Made by a program: the position numbers and the translations under genes. This document shows, piece by piece, positions 8,579-18,352 of a stretch of DNA of 64,000 bases (position 1 is its first letter; every line of letters begins with the position of its first letter). The notes beneath the pieces were generated by a model. It made no database searches, had not been told where the DNA came from, and saw only the letters and a program-made list of their open reading frames with translations. The stretch is from Flavipsychrobacter sp. (GTDB lineage: Bacteria; Bacteroidota; Bacteroidia; Chitinophagales; Chitinophagaceae), in assembly GCA_031292525.1 (NCBI GenBank), contig JARLGY010000044.1, positions 62,001-126,000 on the forward strand, in the 5' to 3' direction.

Positions 8579-9436
8579 ATGCATCAAGAGGTATCAGTAA
8601 GGTCATCGCATACTGTTATTCAGCCTAGTCACAATTTCTTTGACTTAAAGCTGAAAGAACTTTGGCAGTATAGGGACCTGTTGTTCTTGTTGGTAAAGAG
8701 GGATTTTGTTTCGTTTTACAAACAGACAATATTTGGGCCGTTATGGTTTTTCATCCAGCCCATTTTTACCACCATAGTATTTACGTTCATTTTTGGCAAC
8801 CTGGCTAAGATACCAACAGATGGTATTCCTCAACCTGTTTTTTACCTTGCCGGTATTAGTTGCTGGAACTATTTTTCAGACTGTCTTACTAAAACCTCCA
8901 CTGTTTTTAAAGATAATGCGCCAATATTCGGGAAGGTATATTTCCCTCGTTTGATAATGCCTATAAGTATCGTACTCTCTAACCTGGTGAGGTTTGGTGT
9001 TCAATTCCTCCTCTTCTTGGTCGTTGTTGGTTATTATATGATGAAAGGTGCTGCTATTCATCCCACTGCTTGCCTTGCATTATTTCCGGTACTTGTTCTT
9101 TTAATGGCCGCACAAGGGTTTGGTTTTGGTCTTATCATCTCGGCCCTAACTAATAAATATCGCGATCTGAGTTTTTTGGTTGCCTTTGGTGTGCAGCTAG
9201 CCATGTATGCTACCACGGTTGTGTACCCATTATCTGCAGCGCCGGCTAAATACATCTGGTTAATAAAGCTAAACCCCATGACCCCGATAATAGAGTTTAC
9301 AAGATATGGTTTCCTCGGATCGGGCAATCATGACTTAAGTATGTTGATCTACTCTATTACTTCTACTCTTATACTGGTGCTTTTAGGGGTATTTACATTT
9401 AATAAGGTTGAAAAGAATTTTATAGATACTGTATAA
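8579..9436 (+). CDS. wzm: ABC-2 type polysaccharide exporter permease (Wzm-like)
   Basis: A 285-residue inner-membrane protein. After a polar N-terminus (LKELWQYRDLLFLLVKRDFVSFYKQT, a typical amphipathic ABC-2 entry) there are about six hydrophobic segments (roughly 55-80, 85-100, 130-155, 160-190, 195-215 and 255-275). GPLWFFIQPIFTTIVF and LNPMTPIIEFTRY are typical of O-antigen and teichoic-acid export permeases. It pairs with the ATPase gene that overlaps its stop (TAATG). Together they should move a lipid-linked glycan across the inner membrane. Confidence 0.92.
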   Translation: MHQEVSVRSSHTVIQPSHNFFDLKLKELWQYRDLLFLLVKRDFVSFYKQTIFGPLWFFIQPIFTTIVFTFIFGNLAKIPTDGIPQPVFYLAGISCWNYFSDCLTKTSTVFKDNAPIFGKVYFPRLIMPISIVLSNLVRFGVQFLLFLVVVGYYMMKGAAIHPTACLALFPVLVLLMAAQGFGFGLIISALTNKYRDLSFLVAFGVQLAMYATTVVYPLSAAPAKYIWLIKLNPMTPIIEFTRYGFLGSGNHDLSMLIYSITSTLILVLLGVFTFNKVEKNFIDTV

Positions 9437-10707
9437 TGAGTGTAATTATAAAAGCAGAAAACATCTCAAAGGCTTATCAACTTGGTCAGATAGGCACAGG
9501 GACGCTTTCGCGTGATATAGAAAGAACATTTGCCCGCCTGCGCGGAAAAGAAGACCCATTTCTTAAAATAGGTGAGTCGAATGACAGGAGTAAAAAAGGT
9601 ACAAGCGATGTAGCCTGGAGCTTAAGGGATATAAATTTTGAAATACAGGCTGGTGATGCAGTAGGTATAATAGGAAAAAACGGGGCCGGCAAAAGTACAT
9701 TGTTAAAGATACTTTCACGTATTACCTCTCCCACTACAGGCCGTATTGATATAATGGGTAGAGTAGCCAGCTTACTTGAAGTAGGTACGGGTTTTCACCC
9801 CGAGTTATCTGGCAAGGAAAATATTTACCTGAATGGTGCCATTTTGGGCATGAGGAAATCAGAGATCAAAAGCAAGTTTGATGAAATTGTTGATTTTGCA
9901 GGTGTTGAAAGATATATTGATACCCCGGTAAAACGCTATTCTTCGGGTATGTATGTGCGCCTGGCATTTGCTGTTGCAGCACATCTGGAACCTGAAATAT
10001 TAATAGTGGATGAGGTACTTGCTGTAGGTGATGCTGAATTTCAGAAGAAATGCCTGGGTAAGATGAAAGATGTTAGTAACAATGATGGGCGTACCATATT
10101 GTTTGTGAGTCATAATATGGCTGCTGTAAAACAACTTTGTACTAAGGGCATCGTTTTGAAAAACGGAGGATTGGTTTTCCAAGGTACACAAGATGAAGCT
10201 GTGAATTTTTATCAAAATGAAAATGATACGGACACATCTTTCCTTCATAAAGGTGATTTAAATGAGGCTCCTGGTAATGAAAATATAAGAATACTAAAAT
10301 TTGAGGTACGTTCATTATCAACTGGAGAGATATCAATATCTACCGGTTTTGAATACGAGCTTGAATTTTACAACCATAAGGAGGGTATTAATCTTGATGC
10401 AACTTTTGAGTTAAGAAATGCCGATGAAGTTGCAGTATTCCACAACGGAGAAATATTGAGTTCAAACAAAGATTCAAAACAAGGTATTTACACAGTAAAA
10501 GGTACCATACCCCCTAACCTGATCAATGCCGGATCTTTTCATTTCAATTTGATCTTTGGAGAAAATCAGCGTTTTGCACTTTTTACAAAAGAAAATTTTT
10601 TACAGTTCGAAATAGCTAATGAAGCACTTGGTCTGCATACCCACCGGATACCCGGTATATTACGCATACCAATAGAATACACCACCTCATTTAGATCTAA
10701 TAGATGA
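9436..10707 (+). CDS. wzt: ABC exporter ATPase with carbohydrate-binding C-terminus (Wzt-like)
   Basis: A 423-residue protein. The nucleotide-binding domain (about 1-255) has Walker A GKNGAGKS (80-87), signature YSSGM (168-172), Walker B ILIVDE (188-193) and the H-loop histidine H226. The remaining roughly 160 residues form a predicted beta-rich Wzt C-terminal domain. In E. coli O8/O9a such domains read the modified non-reducing end of the O-antigen and gate export. This extension implies that the exported chain carries a recognisable terminal modification, for which the decoration genes downstream are candidates. It overlaps its neighbours at both ends. Confidence 0.92.
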   Translation: MSVIIKAENISKAYQLGQIGTGTLSRDIERTFARLRGKEDPFLKIGESNDRSKKGTSDVAWSLRDINFEIQAGDAVGIIGKNGAGKSTLLKILSRITSPTTGRIDIMGRVASLLEVGTGFHPELSGKENIYLNGAILGMRKSEIKSKFDEIVDFAGVERYIDTPVKRYSSGMYVRLAFAVAAHLEPEILIVDEVLAVGDAEFQKKCLGKMKDVSNNDGRTILFVSHNMAAVKQLCTKGIVLKNGGLVFQGTQDEAVNFYQNENDTDTSFLHKGDLNEAPGNENIRILKFEVRSLSTGEISISTGFEYELEFYNHKEGINLDATFELRNADEVAVFHNGEILSSNKDSKQGIYTVKGTIPPNLINAGSFHFNLIFGENQRFALFTKENFLQFEIANEALGLHTHRIPGILRIPIEYTTSFRSNR

Positions 10708-11111
10708 AAATAGACAATGCTAAAATAATTGATCTCCCTAAAGTGCTTGATGACAGGGGAAATCTTTCTTTTTTTCAAAGTATGGATCATGTACCTTTTG
10801 AAATGAAAAGGGTGTATTGGATATATGATGTGCCAGGTGGGGAAAAAAGAGGGGGACATGCATTTAAAGAACAGCATGAATTTATTATAGCTTTATCGGG
10901 AAGCTTTGATGTGGTACTATTTGATGGTACTGATGAAAAGACATTTTCTTTGAACAGGTCTTACTACGGTGTATATGTGCCTAACGGTTTGTGGAGGCAT
11001 ATACAAAACTTTTCTACAAATTCTTTAGCGCTTATTGTTTCTGATATGGCCTATAGTGCAGATGACTACATCCGGGATTTTGATGAGTTCAAAAAATTTA
11101 AGCATGGATAA
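10704..11111 (+). CDS. FdtA/QdtA-like sugar 3,4-ketoisomerase cupin, altered HxH motif
   Basis: A 135-residue single cupin of the WxcM/FdtA family, which isomerises dTDP-4-keto-6-deoxyglucose to the 3-keto sugar. Family features are LDDRGNLSFF, IYDVPGGEKRGGH and the C-terminal DYIRDFDEF. The normally conserved HxHK active-site pair (RGxHAHK) reads H52-A-F54-K55, so the second histidine is phenylalanine. The next gene encodes a second member with an intact pair. Reduced, altered or partner-dependent activity is therefore possible. The start overlaps the Wzt stop (ATGA). Confidence 0.82.
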   Translation: MKIDNAKIIDLPKVLDDRGNLSFFQSMDHVPFEMKRVYWIYDVPGGEKRGGHAFKEQHEFIIALSGSFDVVLFDGTDEKTFSLNRSYYGVYVPNGLWRHIQNFSTNSLALIVSDMAYSADDYIRDFDEFKKFKHG

Positions 11112-11517
11112 TAAGTATACAGTATTTGATTGCAATATTATTCACTTACCCAGGATACATGATAGGGCTGGTAATATAACAGCAATAGAAAATAATATAC
11201 ATATCCCCTTTGCCCCAAAACGTATTTTTTATTTGTACGACATTCCGGGTGGAGAATCAAGAGGTGCGCATGCGCATAAGCAATGTCACCAGTTTTTAGT
11301 AGCTGCCAGTGGCTCTTTTGAAATAATATTGGATGACGGTAGAACCCAAAGACAAGTATTGTTGAACAGGCCATATATGGGCTTGCACATACCGCCAATG
11401 ATATGGGCTTCTGAAACTAATTTTTCTTCGGGTTCGGTATGCCTGGTGTTAGCATCACATACTTATGAAGCTGTGGATTATATAAGGAGTTACGATGAAT
11501 TTCTTTCTGCTAAATAA
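11104..11517 (+). CDS. FdtA/QdtA-like dTDP-4-keto-6-deoxyhexose 3,4-ketoisomerase
   Basis: A 137-residue cupin homologous to the preceding gene product. The ATG at 11104 overlaps the previous stop by 8 bases and gives the family N-terminus ([18 protein letters not shown]); an in-frame ATG 69 bases upstream would add a non-family extension. The active-site motif is intact: RGAHAHK with H56 and H58. It should make the 3-keto sugar that is transaminated by the PLP enzyme encoded at 12127-13239, in a Fuc3N- or Qui3N-type pathway. The donor-making RmlA and RmlB are not in this window and must be encoded elsewhere. Confidence 0.86.
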   Translation: MDNKYTVFDCNIIHLPRIHDRAGNITAIENNIHIPFAPKRIFYLYDIPGGESRGAHAHKQCHQFLVAASGSFEIILDDGRTQRQVLLNRPYMGLHIPPMIWASETNFSSGSVCLVLASHTYEAVDYIRSYDEFLSAK

Positions 11518-11531
11518 ATTTTAACACCTAT

Positions 11532-12089
11532 ATGTTTATACATAAACTAGCTGATGTACAAAGTAGCAACATAGGGGCGGATACTTATATTTGGCAGTTT
11601 GCAGTAGTGTTGAAGGAATGTGTTATTGGTAATAACTGCAATATAAATTGCCACACTTTTATTGAAAATGATGTTACTCTGGGTAATAACGTAACCATTA
11701 AATCAGGGGTTTTTCTGTGGGATGGTATAAGTATTGAAAATGATGTATTTGTAGGGCCCAATGTTACTTTTACCAACGATAAATATCCAAGATCAAAGCA
11801 ACGTCCTACTTCATTTCAACGTACCATTTTAAAAACCGGTAGTTCGATAGGAGCAAATGCAACTATTTTAGGTGGAATTACAATAGGCAAATTTGCCATA
11901 ATTGCAGCTCATACCCTTGTGTCAAAAGACGTTCCTGATTTTGCATTGGTAAAAGGTAACCCGGGAAGAGTTGTAGGTTGGGTAAATCAAAGTGGTACTA
12001 AGTTGACACAGAGCGGTGAAAACCAATTTTCAGATGACAACGGAGATACATACACTGTTATTGATAATGCTCTAATTAAAAATAAATAA
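11532..12089 (+). CDS. Left-handed beta-helix sugar N-acetyltransferase (FdtC/QdtC-like)
   Basis: A 185-residue hexapeptide-repeat acyltransferase. Repeated [IV]G-type turns form a left-handed beta helix over about residues 10-150. The stretch IYIW-like [36 protein letters not shown] and [16 protein letters not shown], ending [13 protein letters not shown], is characteristic of acetyltransferases acting on dTDP-3-amino-3,6-dideoxyhexoses (FdtC, QdtC) and WbpD-type enzymes. Placement between the ketoisomerases and the aminotransferase supports acetylation of the 3-amino group using acetyl-CoA. Exact sugar stereochemistry cannot be told. Confidence 0.87.
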   Translation: MFIHKLADVQSSNIGADTYIWQFAVVLKECVIGNNCNINCHTFIENDVTLGNNVTIKSGVFLWDGISIENDVFVGPNVTFTNDKYPRSKQRPTSFQRTILKTGSSIGANATILGGITIGKFAIIAAHTLVSKDVPDFALVKGNPGRVVGWVNQSGTKLTQSGENQFSDDNGDTYTVIDNALIKNK

Positions 12090-12126
12090 CGCTGAATGCG
12101 TTTCGATTAGCAATTTTATTTTCATT

Positions 12127-13239
12127 ATGCGAGTTCCATTTTTATCCTTTTCAGACACAAACACGGCAATTAAGCCTGAAATACTTACTGCTTTCGAGCA
12201 ATTTTTTGATAGTGGCTGGTATGTGCTGGGAGAACGAGTGAAGCAATTTGAAAAAGAATATGCACTATATAACAATGTGGAACATTGTATAGGTGTAAGC
12301 AATGGTCTTGATGCGTTGCATATAGCATTGAAGGCATTAAATATTGGTCCAGGCGATGAGGTTATTGTACCATCTAATACATATATAGCCACAGCTTTGG
12401 CGGTATCGTACGTAGGTGCAACTCCCATATTTGCTGAACCAGATATAGCCACATACAACATTTCGCCAGCTAGTATAGAAGCTGTTATTACCTCACGGAC
12501 AAAAGCTATTATGCCAGTGCATTTGTACGGTCAATCGTGTGAGATGGAGGCGATAATGAAAATAGCAACTACACACAATGTGGTTGTGATTGAAGATAAT
12601 GCTCAGTCGCAAGGGGCAACGTTTAATGGTAAAATGACGGGAAGCTGGGGCGATATGAATGGTACCAGCTTTTACCCTGGCAAGAATCTTGGCGCGCTTG
12701 GCGATGCCGGCGCTGTGACCACCAACAACGCAGAACTAGCACAAAAGGCACTTGTTCTGCGCAACTATGGGTCTGAAAAAAAGTATTATAATGAGGTTAT
12801 AGGGTTTAATATGCGGTTGGATGAATGCCAGGCGGCGATGTTATCTGTGAAATTGAAATACCTTAATGGCTGGACGGCACAACGTACGGAAGCAGCACAA
12901 TGGTATAATGAGGGGCTCATCAATGCAGGTGATGTGATAATGCCGGTAACACATAAAGACGCAACACATGTTTATCATTTGTATGTGATACGCACCCAGC
13001 ATAGGAATGCTCTGCAGGCATATTTAAATGAAAATGGTGTGGGTACGCTAATACATTACCCTATACCACCGCACATGCAACAAGCATATACCCATTTGGG
13101 GCTTAAAAAGGGAGATTTCCCTATAGCAGAAGCAATAGCTAATAGTTGTTTAAGCCTACCTATGTGGCCTGGTATAAGCAAAAATGACGTTGCATACGTT
13201 TGTGATACAATAAAAAAATATTTTAACAGCGCCCTGTAA
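12127..13239 (+). CDS. PLP-dependent sugar 3-aminotransferase (DegT/DnrJ/EryC1/StrS; FdtB/QdtB-like)
   Basis: A 370-residue fold-type I aminotransferase. K186 in [14 protein letters not shown] is the Schiff-base lysine, and D157 and Q160 in IEDNAQS contact the cofactor pyridine and phenol groups. Other family motifs are [22 protein letters not shown] and the C-terminal HYPIPPHMQ. Together with the two FdtA-like cupins and the acetyltransferase upstream it completes a set for a dTDP-3-acetamido-3,6-dideoxyhexose. The substrate position (C3) is inferred from this neighbourhood, because the family also contains C4 enzymes. Confidence 0.9.
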   Translation: MRVPFLSFSDTNTAIKPEILTAFEQFFDSGWYVLGERVKQFEKEYALYNNVEHCIGVSNGLDALHIALKALNIGPGDEVIVPSNTYIATALAVSYVGATPIFAEPDIATYNISPASIEAVITSRTKAIMPVHLYGQSCEMEAIMKIATTHNVVVIEDNAQSQGATFNGKMTGSWGDMNGTSFYPGKNLGALGDAGAVTTNNAELAQKALVLRNYGSEKKYYNEVIGFNMRLDECQAAMLSVKLKYLNGWTAQRTEAAQWYNEGLINAGDVIMPVTHKDATHVYHLYVIRTQHRNALQAYLNENGVGTLIHYPIPPHMQQAYTHLGLKKGDFPIAEAIANSCLSLPMWPGISKNDVAYVCDTIKKYFNSAL

Positions 13240-13243
13240 TCTT

Positions 13244-14755
13244 GTGGCAAAACTTAAATACCATAACAGAGTAGCTGGCAATAAGAAATACCTCGATATT
13301 TCTTTGCGTCTGGCTGCAAAAATGGTTGAAAAAAGGGAGTATGAGATCGCGGCGGATTACATCAGTAGTTTAGCCAATTTCGCATGGCATAATTGCACCG
13401 GATACTATGCAAATTGGGAGTTGGAGCAATTACTTAATGAAATAGGTGGGCAGCTAGAAGATGCCGGGGCCGCAAAAGATGAAAATAATGCCGGTAAACT
13501 TAATATACTGCATGTAGCTACAGAATTGTATAACTCTGGTGGGCACACTAAGCTACTATTAAACTGGGTAAAGAATGATGTTGCAAATAATGGTAAAATA
13601 GTTGTTAGTAAGCAGGCAATGCGCGACCTGCCAGAGAAAAATATTCTTTCTAGTGGTTTGAATATGGATTGCTTCATATCGCTTGAAGAACAAACAAGCC
13701 TTATCGGTAAGGCTACTTATTTAAGAAAGCTTGCAAAGGGATACGATTGTGTGGTTTTGCACACGCACCCTGATGACGTCATCCCCGTTATAGCTTTTTC
13801 TTCACCCAACTTGCCACCAATAGCTTTTCTGAATCATGCCGATCATATTTTTTGGATCGGGGCATCGATCTCTGACTTGGTGTTGCAAATAAGGGCAGTA
13901 AATATTAAGATAGATGAAGTGAGGCGAAAGTTGACCAATCAGTTCTTTCTCCCTATCCCTGTCCCAGACGATACTGTTGAAACGAAATATGCACAGGTAA
14001 GAAAAGAATTGAAAGTTGAGGAGGATACTATACTTCTGTTATCTACCGGTACCGAATATAAGTTTGTACCAACGCCACAATACAATTTTTTTACGCACAT
14101 CATTGCTGTACTGGATAAGCATAAAAATGCAGTTTTATACATAGCAGGTATAAGTGCTGACTCTGCATTGGCAACTGAATATGCACACAAGCAGATTGTT
14201 TATCTTGGTGAAATAAATGATCTGTACAGATATGAAACTGCTTGCGATATTTATGTAGAAGGGTATCCAGTACCCTCATTTACAGCGTTACTGCAGGCAG
14301 GTAAAAAGGGTAAGCCTGTACAACTAATGTATGATCCATTACCTGTTGTTGCTTTTTTTGATGATCATACACCGGGATTTAAATATCCTACCCAGGACAA
14401 ATGGGAAACTGAACTTGATCTGATGATCAGCCACATTGCCCACAGGGAAAAAATAAACGAGCAACAACAGGAATATTTCAAAACATTTTACATGAATGAA
14501 TCTTGGCTAACAAGATTGCACGAGATGTATAAGATACTATTTGGTACCAGGCATAAAGTATATAAACACAATAGTTCGCAGTTTTATAATACAGCTAACG
14601 AGAATTATTTGTCTGCTTTGAACTATAACAACATACCATACCCAACAGATTATAAAAAGAAGCCGATAAAACTCATATACGCTTATAGCTGGCTTCGCTT
14701 TGTAAGGAACCCGATTGTTAGCCGGGCATTGCATTTTTTAAAACATTTAAAGTAG
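13244..14755 (+). CDS. Large glycosyltransferase-like protein (probable GT-B fold)
   Basis: A 503-residue protein. A GTG at 13244 gives the longest form; the first in-frame ATG is about 26 codons later, so the start is uncertain. An N-terminal roughly 85-residue helical region precedes a GT-B-like core: KLNILHVATELYNSGGHTKLLLNWV resembles the glycine loop of GT4 enzymes. Further on, LFLNHADHIFWIG-like and IYVEGYPVPSFTALLQAG stretches resemble the donor domain, but the usual E-x7-E motif is degenerate. It may add a sugar residue to the glycan. The family assignment is moderate and the substrate is unknown. It starts 4 bases after the aminotransferase stop. Confidence 0.65.
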   Translation: MAKLKYHNRVAGNKKYLDISLRLAAKMVEKREYEIAADYISSLANFAWHNCTGYYANWELEQLLNEIGGQLEDAGAAKDENNAGKLNILHVATELYNSGGHTKLLLNWVKNDVANNGKIVVSKQAMRDLPEKNILSSGLNMDCFISLEEQTSLIGKATYLRKLAKGYDCVVLHTHPDDVIPVIAFSSPNLPPIAFLNHADHIFWIGASISDLVLQIRAVNIKIDEVRRKLTNQFFLPIPVPDDTVETKYAQVRKELKVEEDTILLLSTGTEYKFVPTPQYNFFTHIIAVLDKHKNAVLYIAGISADSALATEYAHKQIVYLGEINDLYRYETACDIYVEGYPVPSFTALLQAGKKGKPVQLMYDPLPVVAFFDDHTPGFKYPTQDKWETELDLMISHIAHREKINEQQQEYFKTFYMNESWLTRLHEMYKILFGTRHKVYKHNSSQFYNTANENYLSALNYNNIPYPTDYKKKPIKLIYAYSWLRFVRNPIVSRALHFLKHLK

Positions 14756-14774
14756 AGGATAGCTAGTTTTTGAA

Positions 14775-15662
14775 ATGGCATCTGTAACCATAGGGCTTGT
14801 TACACATAATAGACCCCACTTATTAAAGCGGGCAATACAATCGGTAGTTGACCAAACATTTATTGATTGGGAACTATTGATCTCAGACGATAATTCAACT
14901 GAAGAGACTGCTGTATTAGCAAAAGAATATGCTGCAAGCGATGCAAGAATTAAGTATGTGCGCTGGGATGGCATAGGGATGACTCGGAATTTTATTGAAA
15001 GCATGAAAATGGCAGACAGTAAATATTTTATGTGGTTGTGCGACGATGATTGGCTGGGAGACAATTTTATTGAAGAATGTGTACAATTCCTGGAGGCTAA
15101 TCCAGATCATATAGCATGTTGCGGTACAACACAATTCATGAAGGATGGAGTGGTACAGCGGGCAAACGATGTACTTAATTTTGAGCAAACACAGCCTGCC
15201 CAAAGGATTACTGATTATTATAAGAAAGTGAGCAGCAATGTTATTCTATATGGGTTGATGCGGTTGGATAAAATACCTGCTGCTATTGTTTACCCCGATA
15301 CCTTTGGTGCAGATCTATTATTCAGCAGCCAGATCGCTTATCTGGGTAAGGTTAGAACGCTTGATTATGTGGCGTTTTATTATTCTGAGCATGGAATATC
15401 ACAAGACCAAAATAAGTTGGCAAAATATTATGGGCTAAAGGGGCGCATGTTAGCTAATCCATATAATAGTTTAAGAGTAGGGGTATTTAATCTTATTTCT
15501 TCATGCTCAATTGTTTTTAGTAATCTTAATCAAATACAAAGATGGTTTCTTGCGCTACGGTGTAGTCTGATTATAAGGGAGCGTTTCTGCATGTCAGCAA
15601 CAGAAGTGAAAATACGGAAGAGCTTAAGGATTGGGACAAGGATCAAACAGGTATTTAGATGA
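14775..15662 (+). CDS. Glycosyltransferase family 2 (GT-A)
   Basis: A 295-residue GT-A enzyme. The start MASVTIGLVTHNRPHLLKRA is followed by LLISDDNSTEETAVLA (nucleotide-binding region) and the metal-binding acidic cluster WLCDDDWLG, standing in for the DxD motif. It should be an inverting transferase acting on the cytosolic side. The C-terminal third is less conserved and holds the acceptor site. Its end overlaps the next start (ATGA). The sugar transferred is not deducible. Confidence 0.87.
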   Translation: MASVTIGLVTHNRPHLLKRAIQSVVDQTFIDWELLISDDNSTEETAVLAKEYAASDARIKYVRWDGIGMTRNFIESMKMADSKYFMWLCDDDWLGDNFIEECVQFLEANPDHIACCGTTQFMKDGVVQRANDVLNFEQTQPAQRITDYYKKVSSNVILYGLMRLDKIPAAIVYPDTFGADLLFSSQIAYLGKVRTLDYVAFYYSEHGISQDQNKLAKYYGLKGRMLANPYNSLRVGVFNLISSCSIVFSNLNQIQRWFLALRCSLIIRERFCMSATEVKIRKSLRIGTRIKQVFR

Positions 15663-16792
15663 AGAAGGTTTTGCTTGTTAGTCATAGTCAGAAGATTGGT
15701 GGGGCTGAAAGATGCTTAGCCGAGCTAGCCGGTGGCCTGGTTAAAAAGGGATATGAGGTATATGTAACAATACCATCGAAAGGTGAAAACTATGACATGT
15801 TTCATAGTTTAAATGTGCAGATATTGATCTTTGGTTATCCGTGGTGGTTAAACTTTAAGAACGAAAAATATAGCGTGGCAGATAAGCTAAAGAAGTTTAG
15901 AAGCCAGGTTTATGCTATTATTAGATTTTTGAAAGTTATCATGAAGGTAAAGCCTGACATGGTGCTTACAAATACAATTGCAATGCCGTTTGCGGCTATT
16001 GCTTCAAGAATATCGGGCAAAAAGCATGTGTGGTTCATTCATGAACTTGGTGAGGAAGACCATGGTTTGTTATTTGATTATGGTATTCGTGCTTCAATGA
16101 AATTGGTATCTTTTACTTCGCAAAGGATAATCGTAAACTCAATACTTGTAAAAGAAAAATTCTCAAAATACATTTCTGCTGATAAAATGGATATCGTCAA
16201 TTATGATATACCTATGCCACCCTCATCATACGATGAACAAGCAAAAGATGAGGTTAATGATCTGAATCTTTACTTGATAGGCCAGATTCAAAAAGGTAAG
16301 GGGCAATTGATTGCAATAAAGGCGCACAAACAACTTTTAGATAAAGGTGTACCTTCTAAACTGCATATCTTAGGGTCTGTGTCAGAAGTAAGCTATTTTG
16401 AAGAAATACAATTGTATATAAAAGAGAATAACATCAGAGATGTTTTCTTTCATGGTTTTAAAGAAAAGCCGTATTTGAATTTTTTGCCCAACCCAATTGG
16501 TTTGATGTGTTCTGAATTTGAAGCATTAGGCAGGGTTACGATAGAATACATGAAATTGGGAGTACCTGTTATAGCAAATACTGCGGGACAGCTGGTAAAT
16601 ATAATTGATGATGGTAAGAACGGACTACTGTTTAAAAAAAATGATGCAACTGACTTAGCAAATAAAGTGATGATGCTATTAGAGAGTAAGGATTTGCAAG
16701 CTGATATAATTGTGAAAGCAAAAAAATATGCTAATACCAATTATAATAGTGAGCTTTATATTAATGGTGTTTTAAAGGCGTTTGGAGAATAA
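15659..16792 (+). CDS. Glycosyltransferase family 4 (GT-B)
   Basis: A 377-residue GT-B enzyme. The N-terminus KKVLLVSHSQKIGGAERCLAEL has the GGAE glycine-loop motif diagnostic of GT4. The middle has VLTNTIAMPFAAIA and HVWFIHELGEE. The donor domain includes LYLIGQIQKGKGQLIAIKA and CSEFEALGRVTIEYMKLG, a variant E-x7-E motif. Both gene ends overlap neighbours (ATGA upstream, TAATG downstream), indicating tight coupling in the operon. Confidence 0.9.
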   Translation: MKKVLLVSHSQKIGGAERCLAELAGGLVKKGYEVYVTIPSKGENYDMFHSLNVQILIFGYPWWLNFKNEKYSVADKLKKFRSQVYAIIRFLKVIMKVKPDMVLTNTIAMPFAAIASRISGKKHVWFIHELGEEDHGLLFDYGIRASMKLVSFTSQRIIVNSILVKEKFSKYISADKMDIVNYDIPMPPSSYDEQAKDEVNDLNLYLIGQIQKGKGQLIAIKAHKQLLDKGVPSKLHILGSVSEVSYFEEIQLYIKENNIRDVFFHGFKEKPYLNFLPNPIGLMCSEFEALGRVTIEYMKLGVPVIANTAGQLVNIIDDGKNGLLFKKNDATDLANKVMMLLESKDLQADIIVKAKKYANTNYNSELYINGVLKAFGE

Positions 16793-17727
16793 TGAAATTT
16801 TCAACAATACCTTTTATTTCTGTTTTAATGGTTACTTACAATTCTTCAGCCTTTGTTGCTGAAGCAATTGGTAGTGTGCTGGCACAAAAAGACGCCAACT
16901 TTGAGTTGGTGATTTGTGACGACAATTCAACAGATAACACCTGGGAAATTATCAACTGTTATACAGATGAAAGAATAAGAGCGACCCGTAATGAAAAAAA
17001 CATTGGTGAATATCAAAATAGGAACAAGGCTATTAATAATGCAAGAGGGGAGTATGTAATATTTGTAGATGGTGATGATATAATATACGATTATTGCTTA
17101 CGTACACTAACAGAATTTGCTATAAAATATGCCGATTGTGGTATGATATTGGCCAGGCCTTGGAGTGAGCGTATTATTTACCCCTTACAGATTTCGCCCC
17201 GCCAGTTTTATTGTTTTGAGTTCCTGGATAGCGGCATCACAGCTATTAATTTTACTAAAATATTATTCAAAAAAGTAGCCCTGTTAGCTGTAAACTGTTT
17301 TGACAATAGCAAGATCAAAATGGGCGATGACTATATACAGTATAAAATTGCAGCTTTGTATCCAAGTTTGGTAATACAGGATGGATTTAGTTGGTGGAGA
17401 AGACGAAGTGGGCAGGCATCTGAAAGGCTGGTTAAAAATCCATACCTATTCTTTATGGATAGCTTACAGTATAAATTACCTGCTTTAACAAAGACTGATT
17501 TACTTACAAGTGAAGAAAAAAATGTAGCATTTAATAACGTATATGGCAATTATCTTCGCTACGCCATTCGCCAAATACTTAAGTTAAGGTTAAAAAATTC
17601 TATTGGTCTCTTAAAGCATTATCCTGTTCCGGGGAAATATCTTATTTCTGTTTTTCAAAAACCCATTAAGAATTTTTTTGGTAATTATTCAGGAGAAAAC
17701 CCTTTAAAGGATTTTGGTAATGTTTAA
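16792..17727 (+). CDS. Glycosyltransferase family 2 (GT-A)
   Basis: A 311-residue GT-A transferase. PFISVLMVTYNSSAFVAEAI opens the Rossmann-like domain, LVICDDNSTDNTWEI binds the nucleotide, and EYVIFVDGDDII carries the DxD metal motif. A later WWRRRSGQASERL segment corresponds to the acceptor side. The start overlaps the previous stop and the last 8 bases overlap the next start. Donor and linkage are unknown. Confidence 0.9.
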   Translation: MKFSTIPFISVLMVTYNSSAFVAEAIGSVLAQKDANFELVICDDNSTDNTWEIINCYTDERIRATRNEKNIGEYQNRNKAINNARGEYVIFVDGDDIIYDYCLRTLTEFAIKYADCGMILARPWSERIIYPLQISPRQFYCFEFLDSGITAINFTKILFKKVALLAVNCFDNSKIKMGDDYIQYKIAALYPSLVIQDGFSWWRRRSGQASERLVKNPYLFFMDSLQYKLPALTKTDLLTSEEKNVAFNNVYGNYLRYAIRQILKLRLKNSIGLLKHYPVPGKYLISVFQKPIKNFFGNYSGENPLKDFGNV

Positions 17728-18325
17728 AAAAGCCAGTGACTTTTATAAAAGCCTAACGTTTACAGACTTTATAAGAAAGGTCATTTTTTATTTGTGCGAC
17801 CGACTATCATTTAAATTATACAGGAAACTAAAGGCGGCTTATTATTTTAAAAATAGTGGAATAAAATTAGGGTCTAACGTAAAAATACATGGACTGTGTT
17901 ACAATGTTTCTGTAGGTAAAAACGTTTCTTTCTACGATAATAGTTTATTTGAGTTTGGGTCTAAAAGCCATTTAGTAATAGGTGATGAGTGTGTATTATC
18001 TTATGGTGTATTGATTGCCGTAAATGATACAGTTACCATCGGCGATCATGTGCAGATAGGGGAGTATACATCAGTAAGGGATACCACCCATCGGCACGAT
18101 GATGTAGATAAGCCAATGAAGTTTGCGGGGGATGTATCTACTCCGATAGCAATAGGGAATGATGTGTGGATAGGTAGAGGGTGCATTATACAGCCAGGTA
18201 CTATTATAGAAAACGGTGTAGTAATAGGAGCTAATAGTGTTGTGAAAGGCACGTTGATGAAAAACGGTATATATGCCGGAAGCCCGGCAAAGCTATTGAA
18301 GATGAGGGCACAAGATGTTGTTTAG
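17720..18325 (+). CDS. Hexapeptide-repeat acyltransferase (maltose/colanic O-acetyltransferase-like)
   Basis: Starting at the ATG at 17720 (8-base overlap with the previous gene; a TTG two codons earlier is less likely) the protein has 201 residues. A helical N-terminus leads into left-handed beta-helix repeats (NVSVGKNVSFYDNS, SHLVIGDECVLSYGVLI, TVTIGDHVQIGEYTSV). Then comes DTTHRHDD, where the histidines are typical catalytic residues of this family, and the canonical GNDVWIGRGCIIQPGTII turn. It probably O-acetylates a hydroxyl of the repeat unit with acetyl-CoA. The target sugar is unknown. Confidence 0.85.
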   Translation: MFKKASDFYKSLTFTDFIRKVIFYLCDRLSFKLYRKLKAAYYFKNSGIKLGSNVKIHGLCYNVSVGKNVSFYDNSLFEFGSKSHLVIGDECVLSYGVLIAVNDTVTIGDHVQIGEYTSVRDTTHRHDDVDKPMKFAGDVSTPIAIGNDVWIGRGCIIQPGTIIENGVVIGANSVVKGTLMKNGIYAGSPAKLLKMRAQDVV

Positions 18326-18352
18326 TATTGATAACATTTACAATTAGCATAA

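Noticed and set aside
11035-11103. Upstream in-frame start for the second FdtA-like gene
   Set aside because: It would add 23 residues unrelated to the family and overlap the previous gene by 77 bases; the ATG at 11104 gives the family N-terminus.
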